From: Brachionus manjavacas
Taxonomy: Eukaryota > Rotifera > Eurotatoria > Ploima > Brachionidae
Assembly (NCBI GenBank): GCA_019054805.1
Contig: JAHQIY010000004.1
Span: 4,836,001 to 4,900,000 of the forward strand
Length of the DNA: 64,000 nucleotides
Reading direction: 5' to 3'
The notes beneath the pieces were generated by a model, which saw only the letters and a program-made list of their open reading frames with translations, searched no databases and was not told the DNA's origin. Position numbers and translations under genes: made by a program. Shown one piece after another: positions 1-11,727 of this stretch (position 1 is the stretch's first letter; each line of letters begins with the position of its first letter).

Positions 1-1065
1 TAATTCACATATTAACTCAATCGATATGTGACGGTTTTAACAAAGGTTTGCTAACTGGTGCTGTATTTTTCGATGTCAAACAAGCTTTCGATAAAACATC
101 CCACTCAGGTATTATCAATAGGCTAAACGAAATAAACTTCAGCGAACTTCTAACAAAATGGATCTCAGACTTTCTTTCAAATCGATTTTTCAGGTCAGTA
201 TCAACAATCATCTTTCAAGTACCAAACCAATCAAATGTGGTGTACCGCAAGGTAGCTCTATCTCCCCAACGCTCTTTATTTTATACTTCAGTAAAGTCGT
301 AAACAACTTACCGAAACACATCAAGGTAGCAATATTTGCAGACGATCTCTGTATTTGGATAACATGTAAATCCACAAGATTAATCGAAGAAAATCTTCAA
401 CCAGCTATCAATAAAATAATCGAATTCTGTAACACCTGGGGCTTCACCATAAACATCTCAAAATTTTGCTACACCACCTTCACAACTGCTGGTCACCGCA
501 AAAATTTCCACATTAAGTACAAACTGAAGCTTACAATTTTAAATCAGGATATTCCAATTGATCCGTTTCCCACCTTTCTTGGAATCAAGCTTGATCCTAA
601 GTTATCCTTCAAACCTCACCTCATAGAGCTTGAAAACAAACTAAATTCAAAAACCAACTTAATCCGTCGTATCAAAAATTTCAGATGGTCAAACTCTCTA
701 TCAATTAATATTATGCTGTACAAATCACTCATTCGCTCACTTTTTGATTATTGTTTCGTGATTCTAAATAATGGCACCGAGAAAATCAGTTCATCCCTCC
801 AAAAAATCCAAAATAAAATTTTGCGAATCATCAAGTACTTCCCCTACAAAACCTCGATCCGTACAATCCACAAAGTTCTCAAACTCGAAACTATTGAAGA
901 ACGTGCAAACAATCTATTCCTCAAATTCCTAACCAACAAATCCAAACAATCATTAATCGCAAAAGAGATCGAAATATACATGTTATCAGAACGTCCAAAC
1001 TTAAAAAGATTTATAACTCCATTTGATAAAATTATTGTCTAATTTAAAACTAATTTTTTGTAGAC

Positions 1066-1099
<34 letters not shown>

Positions 1100-1229
1100 C
1101 CGATTTTTCACCAAGTTCCTTTTTAATACTTTTGTAATCAATCAATTTTTATACTAGCATAGATTTTTCATGAGGGCTTAAACGAAGGTCTAGAACCATT
1201 CGGACGTGCCCAGGGGTCCTCCCCTAAAT

Positions 1230-1263
<34 letters not shown>
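1..1263 (+). mobile_element. LINE (non-LTR retrotransposon) 3' half, reverse transcriptase with frameshift
   Basis: This is the 3' part of a LINE; its 5' part lies beyond the window edge. Reverse transcriptase motif A (AVFFDVKQAFDK) is in frame 3 from about position 48. Near 175-200 the frame shifts by one base, and the rest of the palm, with GVPQGSSISP and the catalytic FADD motif, continues in frame 2 to a stop at 1042. The copy therefore looks inactive. A 3' untranslated part with a T run (1068-1097) follows, and a 28-base A run (1236-1263) closes the element as a typical retrotransposon tail. The clade (jockey or CR1-like) was not settled. Confidence 0.85.
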
Positions 1264-4200
1264 TAAATGGAATTTAATTTTCTTTATTTTAATAAATTCA
1301 CATAATCAATTTGTTTGCTTTATTCAATTTGTTCACATAATCTAAAAATTGGTTGTTTTCGACGTTCGCACTTGGTCTTTGCTGCTGAGTTTTTCAGGCT
1401 TTGGGGAGTGTCGGAGTGCCTTTCGATTGAGTCGTTTATCGAACCAAGTTTCTCGTTCTTCGTTCCTTTTTGTCATTATTTTTTAAATGACTTCAAATTT
1501 ATTCTTGATAATTTGGCATTTTTATTTTTTTAAATAAACAAGCCGCTCAATCGACCAACATCTAAATGTACCTTCAATTAGGCTAAATTTTTTTGCTTAT
1601 TACATATTTGAAAAGTGCTCCAAATAATTAACTGTAGTCAGAATAATAATAATTTTCTTTTTAAATTATAGATGGTAAATTTCGTTACAATTTGGGTAAT
1701 ATTTTTTTTATGCTATCTAAGTGCAAAATTTTTAAATGCAAAAAAAAAGATTTTATTCATAAAAAATAGAAATATTTTTAATACATCAGTCTTAAATTAA
1801 ATTAAAATCAATAAATTTTATTTGAAATACTGATAGTGGTATGATTGAAAAAGTCCGTATGTATACTTCAGTTATTTTTACCTAATTTACCTAATTAATC
1901 CTTTCTAGATTTTAATTTCTTTTTTTTGATAACACATTCTCGATTTTGTTCAACTTTATTTTTTTTGAAAAAGTCACTATTTTTTTTTAAATTTCTGTTG
2001 ATTCTCAAAATAATATGTCATACTTGATCGTCTTTCATTTTCTAAATTTTCCAAGACTAAACCGATTGCGTCAGTGCAATTATTCTTATCAATAAGTGAA
2101 TGATTTTTTGTTTCTGTTTTTAATATAAGCTTTCAGAAGTGTGATCAAGGTTATTTAATTAATAAATAATGACATTTTTGTAATTTTAATAAAAATAATA
2201 GTAATAATAATCATCATTTAATCTTTTTTTTATGCTTCAAACAATATTGGTTGGGTATTATTTTATTTTTAAATCTTTGAGGAAATTAAATAAAATGATT
2301 TAAATTTAACCTTTTTCATAAGACTTTAACACCTCAGAAATGTCAAAATTAGTTAAGATTTTTTTTGGAATAAAAAATTTGACCAAATTTAAAAAATGTT
2401 TATACTTTATTTAAAATTTTTTTTTGAAACTTTGTCAAATTTTTCTATAAATATCCTTTGTTTCAAAATAATTCAAAAAGAAAAATATTTAGAAAAAATT
2501 TGAAATTTCAAAAAAAATATGATTTTCTAGAATTTTTTTTACTTAATTAACTGAAATTCATGAAAATTACGATTATTTTTAGAAATTTTCGTAAATTTGT
2601 CAATTTTTATTACAGAATTTAACGTGAATTTACCTTAAGATTTTGCAAATCTTCGTATCAAATCACCACTGTAATATGCAAAATATTTTGGATTAATTTC
2701 AATAACGTGTGTTCGTTTTAATTATAAAATGGTATTATTAGAATTTAGCTATTTAATAAGTAAATTATTTTAGCTAAAACATAATTCTTTTGAACCAAGT
2801 TTTATTTAGATTTTGGATTTTTCAAATCGTTTTTTTGGAGATCGAATTTACCTATGAATTTAATATTAAAATTTTATACAGGTTCAAAAATTAAAAATAT
2901 CTTTTTTTCATGCAATAAGTTGAGATATTTTGAATTCTTACAAAATATTAATTTTAATTTACATTTTATAAAATTTAATTTTAATAATTGAGAAATTTAA
3001 TAAATTCCATCTCCATTGGAATCTTAAAATTATTTTCATGGTAACTTTGCAAGTACTGAATTTTTTAATTTTCTAAAAATTCAACTGCTCATAATTTTAG
3101 CGACTAAAGAAGACAGTGTTCAGAATGAATCGGTTTGTGTGATTTCCAGTCTCTACTAAATGAACAAAAGGAATTTTAGATTATTTAACATTGCGCAATT
3201 AATGCAATATTATGATCAAAAATGAAATAAAGTTTTACATTTTTAATTTTTATTTATCTGATTTTGTTTTTGAACACTAAAAAATAAAGCAAGAAATTTT
3301 GAAATTTATTTGAAAATTCTATATTATTCAAATTTGAAACATAATTTAACACACATTCTTGAATAGAACAGAACAAGCAACATCGATCACTACCATCACT
3401 ATACTACCAACACCACCACCTCCACCACTGCCATCGAAATGAAATATTCAACTCGAATTTAAATGCATATCATTGAGAAAAATTTGAAAAAAAAGAAACG
3501 ATAAAACATAAAAATGAAGTTTCTATAATTACATTCAGTTTAAAAATAATTCCCAATTTATTTCTATTTGAAGTTTTTATATATTTGATATAAATAGCTC
3601 GAACAGGGATTTACTCTGTTTACAAGGAAGAAGTATCGACTCAATCTACAATATTCTACTTCATACCATCTTTACTAAATGGAACAATCTTTCCCTCTGG
3701 TACACTCCATTTTCAAAATTATTCAAACTAATTGCGCCATTTTTTCAACAGAAATTTTTGATGGAAATCATATTCAGCTTATTCTTTATTTCATAACTGT
3801 ATCCTCTTGCACTGGAAATAAATCAATTTAATGATTGAATTTTGGGAAAATTAAAGATCAATTAAAACAGGAAACAACAAGTGATGAATTAAAAGTTTAA
3901 TTTTATTTAATAGTTAATTAATTCACGAATCGAAATGCAAATGCGAGTAATTTTATGAAAGATTTGAGTTTCGGTTCTAAATATAAAGCACAACATTTCC
4001 AAAAAGAAAACCAACATTGTTTTAAAAATTTTATAATTTATAATTTTTAAAATACTGATTGCAATAATCATTAATCATTTTTCTTTTCTAGCTTCTACTT
4101 CTTTTCTAATTTTTTCTAATTTCAAATGCACATTTTTGCAAAAACAATACCAAACACAAGAATTTTAGCCAACATTTATTAAATTGTTTGTTTCTTCATT

Positions 4201-4361
4201 CGAAACTTTTTTGCGTTTGCTCTGTTCTCGCTGTCTTGATACAATATTGTGTTATCATTATAGACTGGGGTGTCTTCTAAAATTTCATTTTTTTAGACTA
4301 TAATCAAACATTTTTCATTCATAATTCCGAAAACTAAATTCGAAATTAATGTTGTTAAACG
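1264..4361. other. AT-rich intergenic region
   Basis: No convincing coding region is seen on either strand. The sequence is A/T homopolymer-rich. A short CA/CCA-rich stretch at about 3370-3432 differs in composition and could be an untranslated first exon of the downstream PWWP gene, but nothing proves it. The small open frame at 1315-1533 begins just after the LINE tail and resembles no family I know. Confidence 0.5.
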
Positions 4362-7300
4362 ATGGCAGCTACAATAGCTTCTTCCACATCTTCCCAAAAC
4401 CGGCCCATATGTAAATCTAACATTAAATCAACAGCTTTAGATAGAAAAAATCCCATGCATACACATCCGAACATTCGCTCTGTAAATCAACTACCTTCTG
4501 TGTCTAAATCCAGCTTTGACTACAATCAGTACAAAACGGACAAGGCCCTCGAGTCAAACGAATCTCAGAAAACAAGACCGGTCTTTCGGAAAAATGACCT
4601 CGTATGGGCGAAATTAAAAAATCATCCGTGGTGGCCGTGCCGAATTCTGAACGAAATCATCAACAAAATAGGTATTCTAGTTTTGAGAATAATAAAAAAT
4701 TAAAATTTTCTCTTCTAATCAGGTGAGAATTACATTTATTTTGTTGAACTAATTGGAGCCAATTCGGAGAGAGACTGGGTTTCGGATAGCAACATTTTTA
4801 AATATGCTGGAATCGACTCATTCAAGACTTATGCTCAGGACCAGGTAGATAAGGCGACCAGTAAATCTGCCAAAGAAGAACTAGCCGAAAGGTTTCAATT
4901 GAAAATAGCTACGAACAAAAGGGAAGAATGGGACAGAGCAATCAAACAGGCGGATTTTATCCAAAATCAAGCGGGCAAGGCTCTAAATCTGAACAGAATT
5001 GAGAAAAGAAAAGTAGGAAATAAAAAAAAAATCTGAAATTAATTTTTTTAAGCGACCAAAGTTTAATTTCAAGGAAAAGACGGATTCAAATAGATTGAAC
5101 TTTAACAATGTACAAAATGATAATTTTCCAGTATTGCCTGTCATTGAGGTGAAAAAAATTATGAAATTAATTTTTTTTAATTTTTTTATTTTTTTTAGGA
5201 AAAAGTAAAAAAATCTAAACAAAATGAGAACAATTTTAGAGAAAAAATTGACTGTAACAACAATTATCTAAATTGTAAAAAATCCAAGACGCTTAGCGAT
5301 GAGGAAAACAATTGTGAGGAAGAAGAAGGAGAAGCAGAGGAAGAAAATGACCAGAATACAACGCTGACTAGTTTGCTCAATGAACAAAAACATTTGGTTG
5401 AACGACTGAACAAAAAACGGGTCCGTAAACCAAGACCAGAAGTTTGGACTTCCAACATTGTCAAGTCATGTGCTGAAAACGAGCTTAAATTAAAAATAAA
5501 ACTTAACAATATAGCAAAAAAGGATGAGGAAAATTTGTCTGAGGACGAATTTGAAGTTAGTCCTAGGCGAAGATCGAATAGCAATTCAACGACCAGCAGT
5601 CGATCTAGCTCGAGTAGCAGTAGTTCAAGTAGTAGTTGTAGTTCAAGTGATTCATCTAGTTGTAGCAGTTCAGATACGAATGAGCTTGAGAGCTTGCCCA
5701 AGATTAAAAAAAGCTTTTCTCCAGCATCGTCAACATGGTCTGATTACGAGCTTAACAACTCGATTCCCAGAAATCTTTCCGACTCTGTGGTCGAAAAAAT
5801 TAATTTAAAAAAACAAAATGCCAGAAAGTCAAGCGCATCGTTTTGTCTTTCGTCACCAACACCATCTTTGCCTACACCAATCAAACGAAAATCAAATTGT
5901 AAACAAGTGGCGCGCAAACGAAGTTCAAAATCTCTTTCGGAACAAACAACTATTGACAATTCTTTGTTTGACGAAAATAATCTGCTTTCTTCGGCACAAA
6001 ATTTCAACGAAAGTATAATATCCAACAGTGCCAATGGCAACACCAATCCAGAGACGTATTTAATCGACAGATACAAGTACGCTGTCCGGCACATCAAACA
6101 AGGTCTTAGCGTTGAAGAAGCGTGCAACAAGTACAGAATAAGCAAAGGCGCTTTGCTCAAGTGTCTCTCGGGCGGCACTGCGCCTAGAGGCAAAAAGACC
6201 AGACTCACCGAGTCCGAAGAGAATGAAATTGTGGAATGGCTGATTAGCTACAAGGACTTGAAGTACAACGATGCCATTCATCTGGTCTTTGAACAGGTTG
6301 CTCAAAAATTCGAACTGGCCCAAAGACCCAATCCGTTCAACAATGGAAAACCGAGCATGGATTGGTGGTATGACTTTTTGTCCAGGCATCCGCAGATAAT
6401 GGCATCTAAACCTGACTGGCTCAAGCGAGGCAAAGTAAATGATCAATACATTCGCGATGTTCAATCAGGACACCTAAAATGCACCAAGTTCAGACGAGCG
6501 CTTCTCTCCGCCATTCAGTACATTAAAAGCTTGAATGATCCGACTTCGGCTTCTATCCTTGAGTCGGTAACCGGCGGTGCCTCAAGCTTGCAGCCTAGTT
6601 GTTCCAATCAGGAGCCTAAAGCAAAAGTTAATCAGAAATCTGCACTAAACTCGCAAAAAATGGTCAAAGCCAAAGCTAGCAAGGCCAAAGCTGGGTCCGA
6701 AAAGAGCAAAAATAGCGATGAAAAAGTGTTTGTCGAAGCTCAAAATTTGGAAAGAAGATACAATAGCCCGCAAACAAATACTCAAAGAAACATGTATCCA
6801 AACATGGTGTTGAACAACAGTTGCATCAATGAATCAACTTACCAAGCCAACATTCACAACAGAAATAACAGCAATTGTTCGTCGACTACAGTGACAACAA
6901 ATAGCCTAGACTACAATGACGAAGATTTGTCTTCTGTTTCGCCAATATCTCTAATAAACTCCAATTTGGCCAAGCAAGATTTACACTCAATTGGCAAAAG
7001 TGAAAGTTTGTTCATTGATTCGAAGAGTTTTGGCAAAAGTGACAACGCATTCAGCCACTTTGTGAATGGACACGAGAATTTAAGTGACGAGGATGATGAC
7101 GAATGTCTGGACAATCTAGAGGACAATTTTGAAGATGACCCGAACGCCAATGTCACTTATCACACCGAAATATTCAGCCCTGAATTGGGCGACAATGATT
7201 TTGAGGATTTGATAGATCCAAACGATCTGATTAAAAAAGATCTAAATGTTCACTCGTCAAACATGGACCAAAGCGGTTTTATCAATCAGCAATTTTTTCA

Positions 7301-7622
7301 GGAAGCAAAATACTCGAATGACATGATGTTCAACATGAGATACCAGGACTCAGGTCACAATATGGACCCGGACTCGTTCATAAACATAAGACAACAGCCG
7401 ATTGGTTACGACAGCCAGTTTCTTGGCATGGAATCAATTACTTCCGACATTCTCGGTGACAGAGCCACTTATACAAACTTGTACCACAATAACCTCAATT
7501 ATACAGAGCAAAATTTGCTAGTGCGACATGATAATGATTCAATTGATGACAATCATAGACTAATTCACGGAGAAGGACCTCTCATCTGTGATACCATGTA
7601 TCCGTCCGCCTATTTGAACTAA
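4362..7622 (+). CDS. PWWP-domain protein with pipsqueak/CENP-B type DNA-binding region
   Basis: Four exons are inferred: 4362-4671, 4723-5012, 5053-5148 and 5199-7622, giving about 1039 residues with all junctions in frame and introns of 40-51 bp. Residues about 78-165 form a PWWP domain (DLVWAKLKNHPWWPCR), a histone methyl-lysine and DNA reader. A serine-rich tract lies near residues 359-393. Residues about 517-680 carry a helix-turn-helix of pipsqueak type (VEEACNKYRISKGALL) and then a CENP-B/Tigger-type helix-turn-helix (WWYDFLSRHP). The C-terminal third is Asn/Asp-rich with acidic patches and an EIF..DxxDLIDPNDL motif shared with the gene at 38074-39414. No transposase DDE core is present, so this looks like a domesticated DNA-binding region in a nuclear chromatin or transcription factor. 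Targets are unknown. The fusion is visible only if the 50-bp introns are real. Confidence 0.8.
6057..6520 (+). repeat. DNA-binding module, near-identical inverted copy 1
   Basis: This segment matches 38655-39116 on the opposite strand. By direct reading, 6057-6419 differs at only three positions (6282, 6301 and 6395), with an unbroken identical stretch at 6057-6281. From 6420 on, similarity falls to roughly 87 percent. Outside the module the two genes cannot be aligned at DNA level. Confidence 0.9.
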
Positions 7623-8989
7623 CAAAACCGGTGATAGAATGCAATTCTTGTGTATTATCTTCATTTTGTGTCAATAGTTTTAATATTTAAAAATTTCCCT
7701 AAACAAAAAAATATTTAGATCGAAAATTTCTCATTGATGCCATTTTGGTTCAGCTAAATTGAAATCTAAAATTACGAGATTGTTATTTATTTTATTTTTT
7801 TAAACTTTTTTTTTCTCATATTTCCATTCTGTTAAAGACATCCAATTTTTTTTAGTACATAACTTGATATAATTTATTGAGTAGAATTTTTTAGCCGTGT
7901 ATTGAACTTCCACGCTCTTGTAACAGAGCTCATTTTAGAGAAATTATTGTAAAATAATTCCACACATTTTTTTTCAAATGCTCCTGACACGATGGTGCTT
8001 ACTAATTGAAATTTTCATTTCATGAAACACAATTTTATGAAAATTAGTCTTTGTTTTATTATTTTTTCGATTTCAGCGTTTTTGTTTATCATTTTTTATG
8101 ATTTAGATCATAATATAAATACTAACTTCTCTGATTTTTTATTTTTAAATAGAATATTTTAGTACTATTTATCACTTGTTAGATACTTTTGTTGTATTTA
8201 TTATATTGTTCACTAAGGTGCCCAATCACAGACAAATTAAAGTCATTTAACTCTATGAATAAACATAAAAAAATGAATATTTTAATGGGTCTAGATTTTG
8301 CATTCATTTTCTGAACGATATCAATGTTGAGCTTTTGTTTGTTTTGTAACAATTAAAAATAAGTACGAATTGAAAAAAAATTAGAACTTATTTTTAATAT
8401 ATAGTATTATACATAATCATTTAGCAAATGAAAATATTATTTGTAGCATTTTATAAAAACTAATTTAGTTATTTTATTTTTGCATACAGATTTTACTAGT
8501 CGGATTTTTTTTTGGTTTTTTTTCCGTGTATTTATCTAAAAACACAAAAATTCAAAACTTTTTTGATTTTTTCCTACTTTTTAAAATCATTTTATCAAAT
8601 AAAGAAAGTTCCGTGTTAATTGTTTCTTGATTCAAAGTTTTTTATTGGAAAAAAATTAACTATAAAAAAACACGTCCCAAATATTCTATTTTGCAAATTT
8701 AAAATTTGGCATACTTTTTAATTATAAAAAATTTTTGCAAATTTTGATAAGATTTTTTTGGGAGTTGTTTTTACTTTTGTATTCGTTTCGATTACGCAAC
8801 AGTCCTAAATTAAATTAAATTTTTAAATATATATTATGTTTGCAAAAAATTAAAATTTCCAATTAGCAAAATTTTATGTTTTAAGAATCCGTATATTGTA
8901 GAATTTTTCTTTAGTATTAAACGAAATTTTCTAGAAATCTTTGCATTTTAGAATTCGTTCCATATGTTAGCGGTTTTGTTGAAAAATAA
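7623..8989. other. AT-rich intergenic region
   Basis: This is downstream sequence of the PWWP gene. No coding frame or recognisable repeat is seen. The start presumably holds the 3' untranslated region; several AATAAA-like hexamers occur, so the cleavage site cannot be chosen. Confidence 0.5.
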
Positions 8990-9275
8990 GTTATCTCAAT
9001 GTTGGAGCCTCGAAATTTCTTTGTGATATTTGAAGCAGTGACCTCTTCCTTGAACTTTTGTGACATTAAAATTGTTGCTTTTTTCAACTAATTCTATTCC
9101 ATGCATGAACTTGTATAATTGAATTAGATCACCTCTTTTTCTTCTTTCAATCAGATTTGGAATGTTCAAAGCCTTCAATCTTCTTTCATACGGTGTGTTT
9201 CTAATTGAAGAAACAAATTTCGTAGCTCTGCTTTGAATCCTTTCGACATTCTCACAGTCCGACTTAAGAATATAT
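8990..9275 (-). mobile_element. LINE C-terminal fragment
   Basis: Read on the minus strand, this encodes the end of a LINE ORF2 after the reverse transcriptase: the frame reads LKSDCENVERIQSRATKF, later LIERRKRGDLIQLYK. These RATKF and RRxRGDLI signatures are typical of CR1/jockey-like elements. The same wording recurs at 43560-43880 (minus), so both copies belong to one family. No intact element surrounds it. Confidence 0.75.
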
Positions 9276-9565
9276 TGATTTAAAAAAATGACTTAAATAT
9301 TAGAATTCCGAATAACGGTGATAAAATGTGAGGAATTTTTTTTAATTATTCATTTGATTAACGTTGAATTCCAAAAATGTTGAAATATAGATTTGGTTTA
9401 AAGAAATGTGTTATATTAAGGAAGAATAATAACCAAATGAACTTTGATATTATTAATTATGTATTGACGATCTGAATACAATCCGACAAACTGAGCTTTG
9501 CTTTTTTTTTAAAATGATTTCATTTAATTGAATATCTTGTTTTAATCTTTTAAATAATTTTGTTC

Positions 9566-9625
9566 AATTTATTCAGTTTGTCCAGTTTGTTCGGTTTGTT
9601 CAGTTTCTTGAGTTTGTTCAGATTT
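9566..9625. repeat. 9-bp tandem repeat, TTGTTCAGT-like units
   Basis: About six imperfect head-to-tail copies of a 9-bp unit (TTGTTCAGT, variants TTGTCCAGT and TTGTTCGGT). It ends about 12 bp before the left arm of the fold-back element at 9638. Confidence 0.7.
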
Positions 9626-9637
9626 GTGTTATTTATT

Positions 9638-9971
9638 GTTCATTTCAATTCGATCATTTCAATTCAGAAAAACTTGAATAACTTTTTTACTAAAAGAGAT
9701 AATTTAGTTCTGTAAAATGCTCAATGGTTAAGCAACTTTGCTTAATTCAAAATTATATGTCTGCAAAAACTCTGCAATGTAATTGCACACTTGATTGGAA
9801 TACTTTTTAATGGGGTGCAAAATGCAGAAAATTTCAGATTATTTTGCAGACTTATTTTACTGCATTAAGCAAATTTGCTTATAATTAAGCATTTTACAGA
9901 ACTGAATTATCTCTTTTAGTAAAAAAGTTATTCAAGTTTTTCTGAATTGAAATGATCGAATTGAAACGAAC
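9638..9971. mobile_element. Fold-back element / MITE with long terminal inverted repeats
   Basis: The left arm (about 9638-9780) and right arm (about 9832-9971) are reverse complements. Both outer ends read GTTC(A/G)TTTCAATTCGATC and remain very similar for about 80 bp, then less so inward. There is no coding capacity. No clear target duplication was found, so the superfamily is unassigned. Confidence 0.8.
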
Positions 9972-10054
9972 TTCACAACCCCAAATCAGTAACTATTCTT
10001 CTCATTTGTTTAAAAGACTAAGCAATTTTGCAATGAAATAGTGAGGTATTGTAT

Positions 10055-10482
10055 CAGGGATGTGCATTAAGTACTTAAATCTTATTTTCAATACTTAAGT
10101 AAATGGACCATATTTTTAAGTAAATACTTAAGTATTTATCCTAAGATACATACTTAAGTATACTATACTTATAGTATATACTTAATATTATACTGATTTA
10201 CTTTGTATTATACTTAAGATTTCAAAAATTTGGGCTTAATAAAATTTAATTAAATTTAGTACAAAATCTTTTTAATTACCAATTAATGTAACATATAGTT
10301 ACATTAATTGTAAAAATTAAGGAAGAAAAATTTTTATCTGTTAGCCTAGCTCGGTTTGGCCTAAGGATGTTTCCCCCTATGCCAAAAGTTCTTTCAACTG
10401 AAGCTGAAATGGCAGGGGTCGTGAATATTCTCTCAACGCTTTTAAAAAAAAAGGTTATCGATTGAAAGATGAAATTTGACAT
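10055..10482 (-). mobile_element. hAT transposon 3' end with transposase dimerisation fragment
   Basis: The minus-strand frame at 10276-10482 contains TTPAISASVERTFGIGGNIL and then RPNRARLTDKNFSSL, the C-terminal dimerisation motif of hAT transposases. Next to it at 10055 is a hAT-like terminus, CAGGGATGTGC, followed by many copies of TACTTAAGTA (10070-10215), which look like subterminal transposase-binding repeats. The catalytic part and the opposite end are absent, so this is a relic. Confidence 0.8.
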
Positions 10483-11319
10483 TTCAGCACTCCATTATTT
10501 AAAAAAAAATATAAATTAATTTTCCGTAATGTGTTTCGCAATTAAATTAATATCTTCTTTATATAAATAATATAAATTAATCTAATAAAAGACAAATAAG
10601 TTTTTATTAAATTTTTTAAAAATTAAAAATTATCTAATAATATCAACAGATATGATTTTTATGGATATGAAATTTTTATTAATATTTTGGATATATTAAA
10701 AAAATTTGTGATGATTATATTTCCAATTATATCATGAAACAACATTTTTTGGTATTAAAAGATAAATTTGATTAATCCTTTGGAAAATTGATAAGAATTT
10801 CTATAATTCTTTATTAACAAATATGCATTTAAAATACATTTCAGAAATTCAATGGTTGCATTGGAGAAAAAATCTTAGCCATTTTGAAATATTTTTTTAT
10901 TAAATAGCGCACAATATAAAATTTAATATAAATTAAATTGGTATTATTGCAATAGAGTCAACTCAAACAAATGCTCTCAGAAATATCCCAAAATTTTCTT
11001 TCCACTTCTCAAATAGTCAATTGCTTGCTCAATCTAACTTAGAAATTACTCAGGAAAGATGTAAAAAACATTCCTACTCCAAATGATACCCTCCAAAGTT
11101 CTCACATCAATATATTTTCCATATTCTATCAATCATTAATTTAAAACTTAATTACTAAATTTACCCGTAACTTCAAATTTATTCGTAATTTGATTTAATT
11201 TTACTTATTTTATTTTGTTGAAAAAAGTTGAAAAATCAATAAAATGATAAATAAAAGGTATATAAAAATAGACTAAAAAGGTTCTTTAGAGAACACTTAT
11301 CAACAACGAGTTTAGCCTT
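10483..11319. other. AT-rich interval without gene
   Basis: No coding frame or named repeat is seen. It may be decayed transposon sequence between the hAT remnant and the next LINE piece. Confidence 0.4.
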
Positions 11320-11570
11320 AACCTCGACTTAATTAATTATTTTTATATTCTTTTGGTTTTCAGACTAGTGAAAGATATATCGAACTTCCGACTACATTGT
11401 GTAATTATTTTCTTATAATTTCTTGTTTATTCTTGAACCGTAAAATATTTAAACATGTTTTGTCTGTTATATTTTTTTTTTAATTTTCTTTTAAATTTTA
11501 ACTTATTTTATTTTATTTACTTTATGATTTATTTTAAAAAAATTAACTTGCTTAATAAATATTTTTTATC
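11320..11570 (+). mobile_element. LINE 3' terminal remnant
   Basis: The stretch around 11368-11410 (ATATCGAACTTCCGACTACA, then TTGTGTAATTA) is a diverged copy of the 3' coding end of the LINE at 14225-16290 (near 16017-16050) and of the remnant at 20833-20900. A T-rich 3' untranslated part follows. Confidence 0.55.
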
Positions 11571-11727
11571 GAAAAGATGAAAAGAAAAGTATGGTATGGA
11601 CTGATTCAGTATGTAAATGTTTCGGACTTGAATTGATTCATTTAATTTGGCTTATTATGGTTTATTTTTATTTATGGTGTGCCTTGTTATTCATCTTAGA
11701 TCGTAGCCCAGTGTTAAATTGTATACA

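Noticed and set aside
5264-7156. Long frames on the minus strand opposite the PWWP gene
   Set aside because: Shadows of the coding strand: the Ser-rich and conserved modules make sense only on the plus strand.
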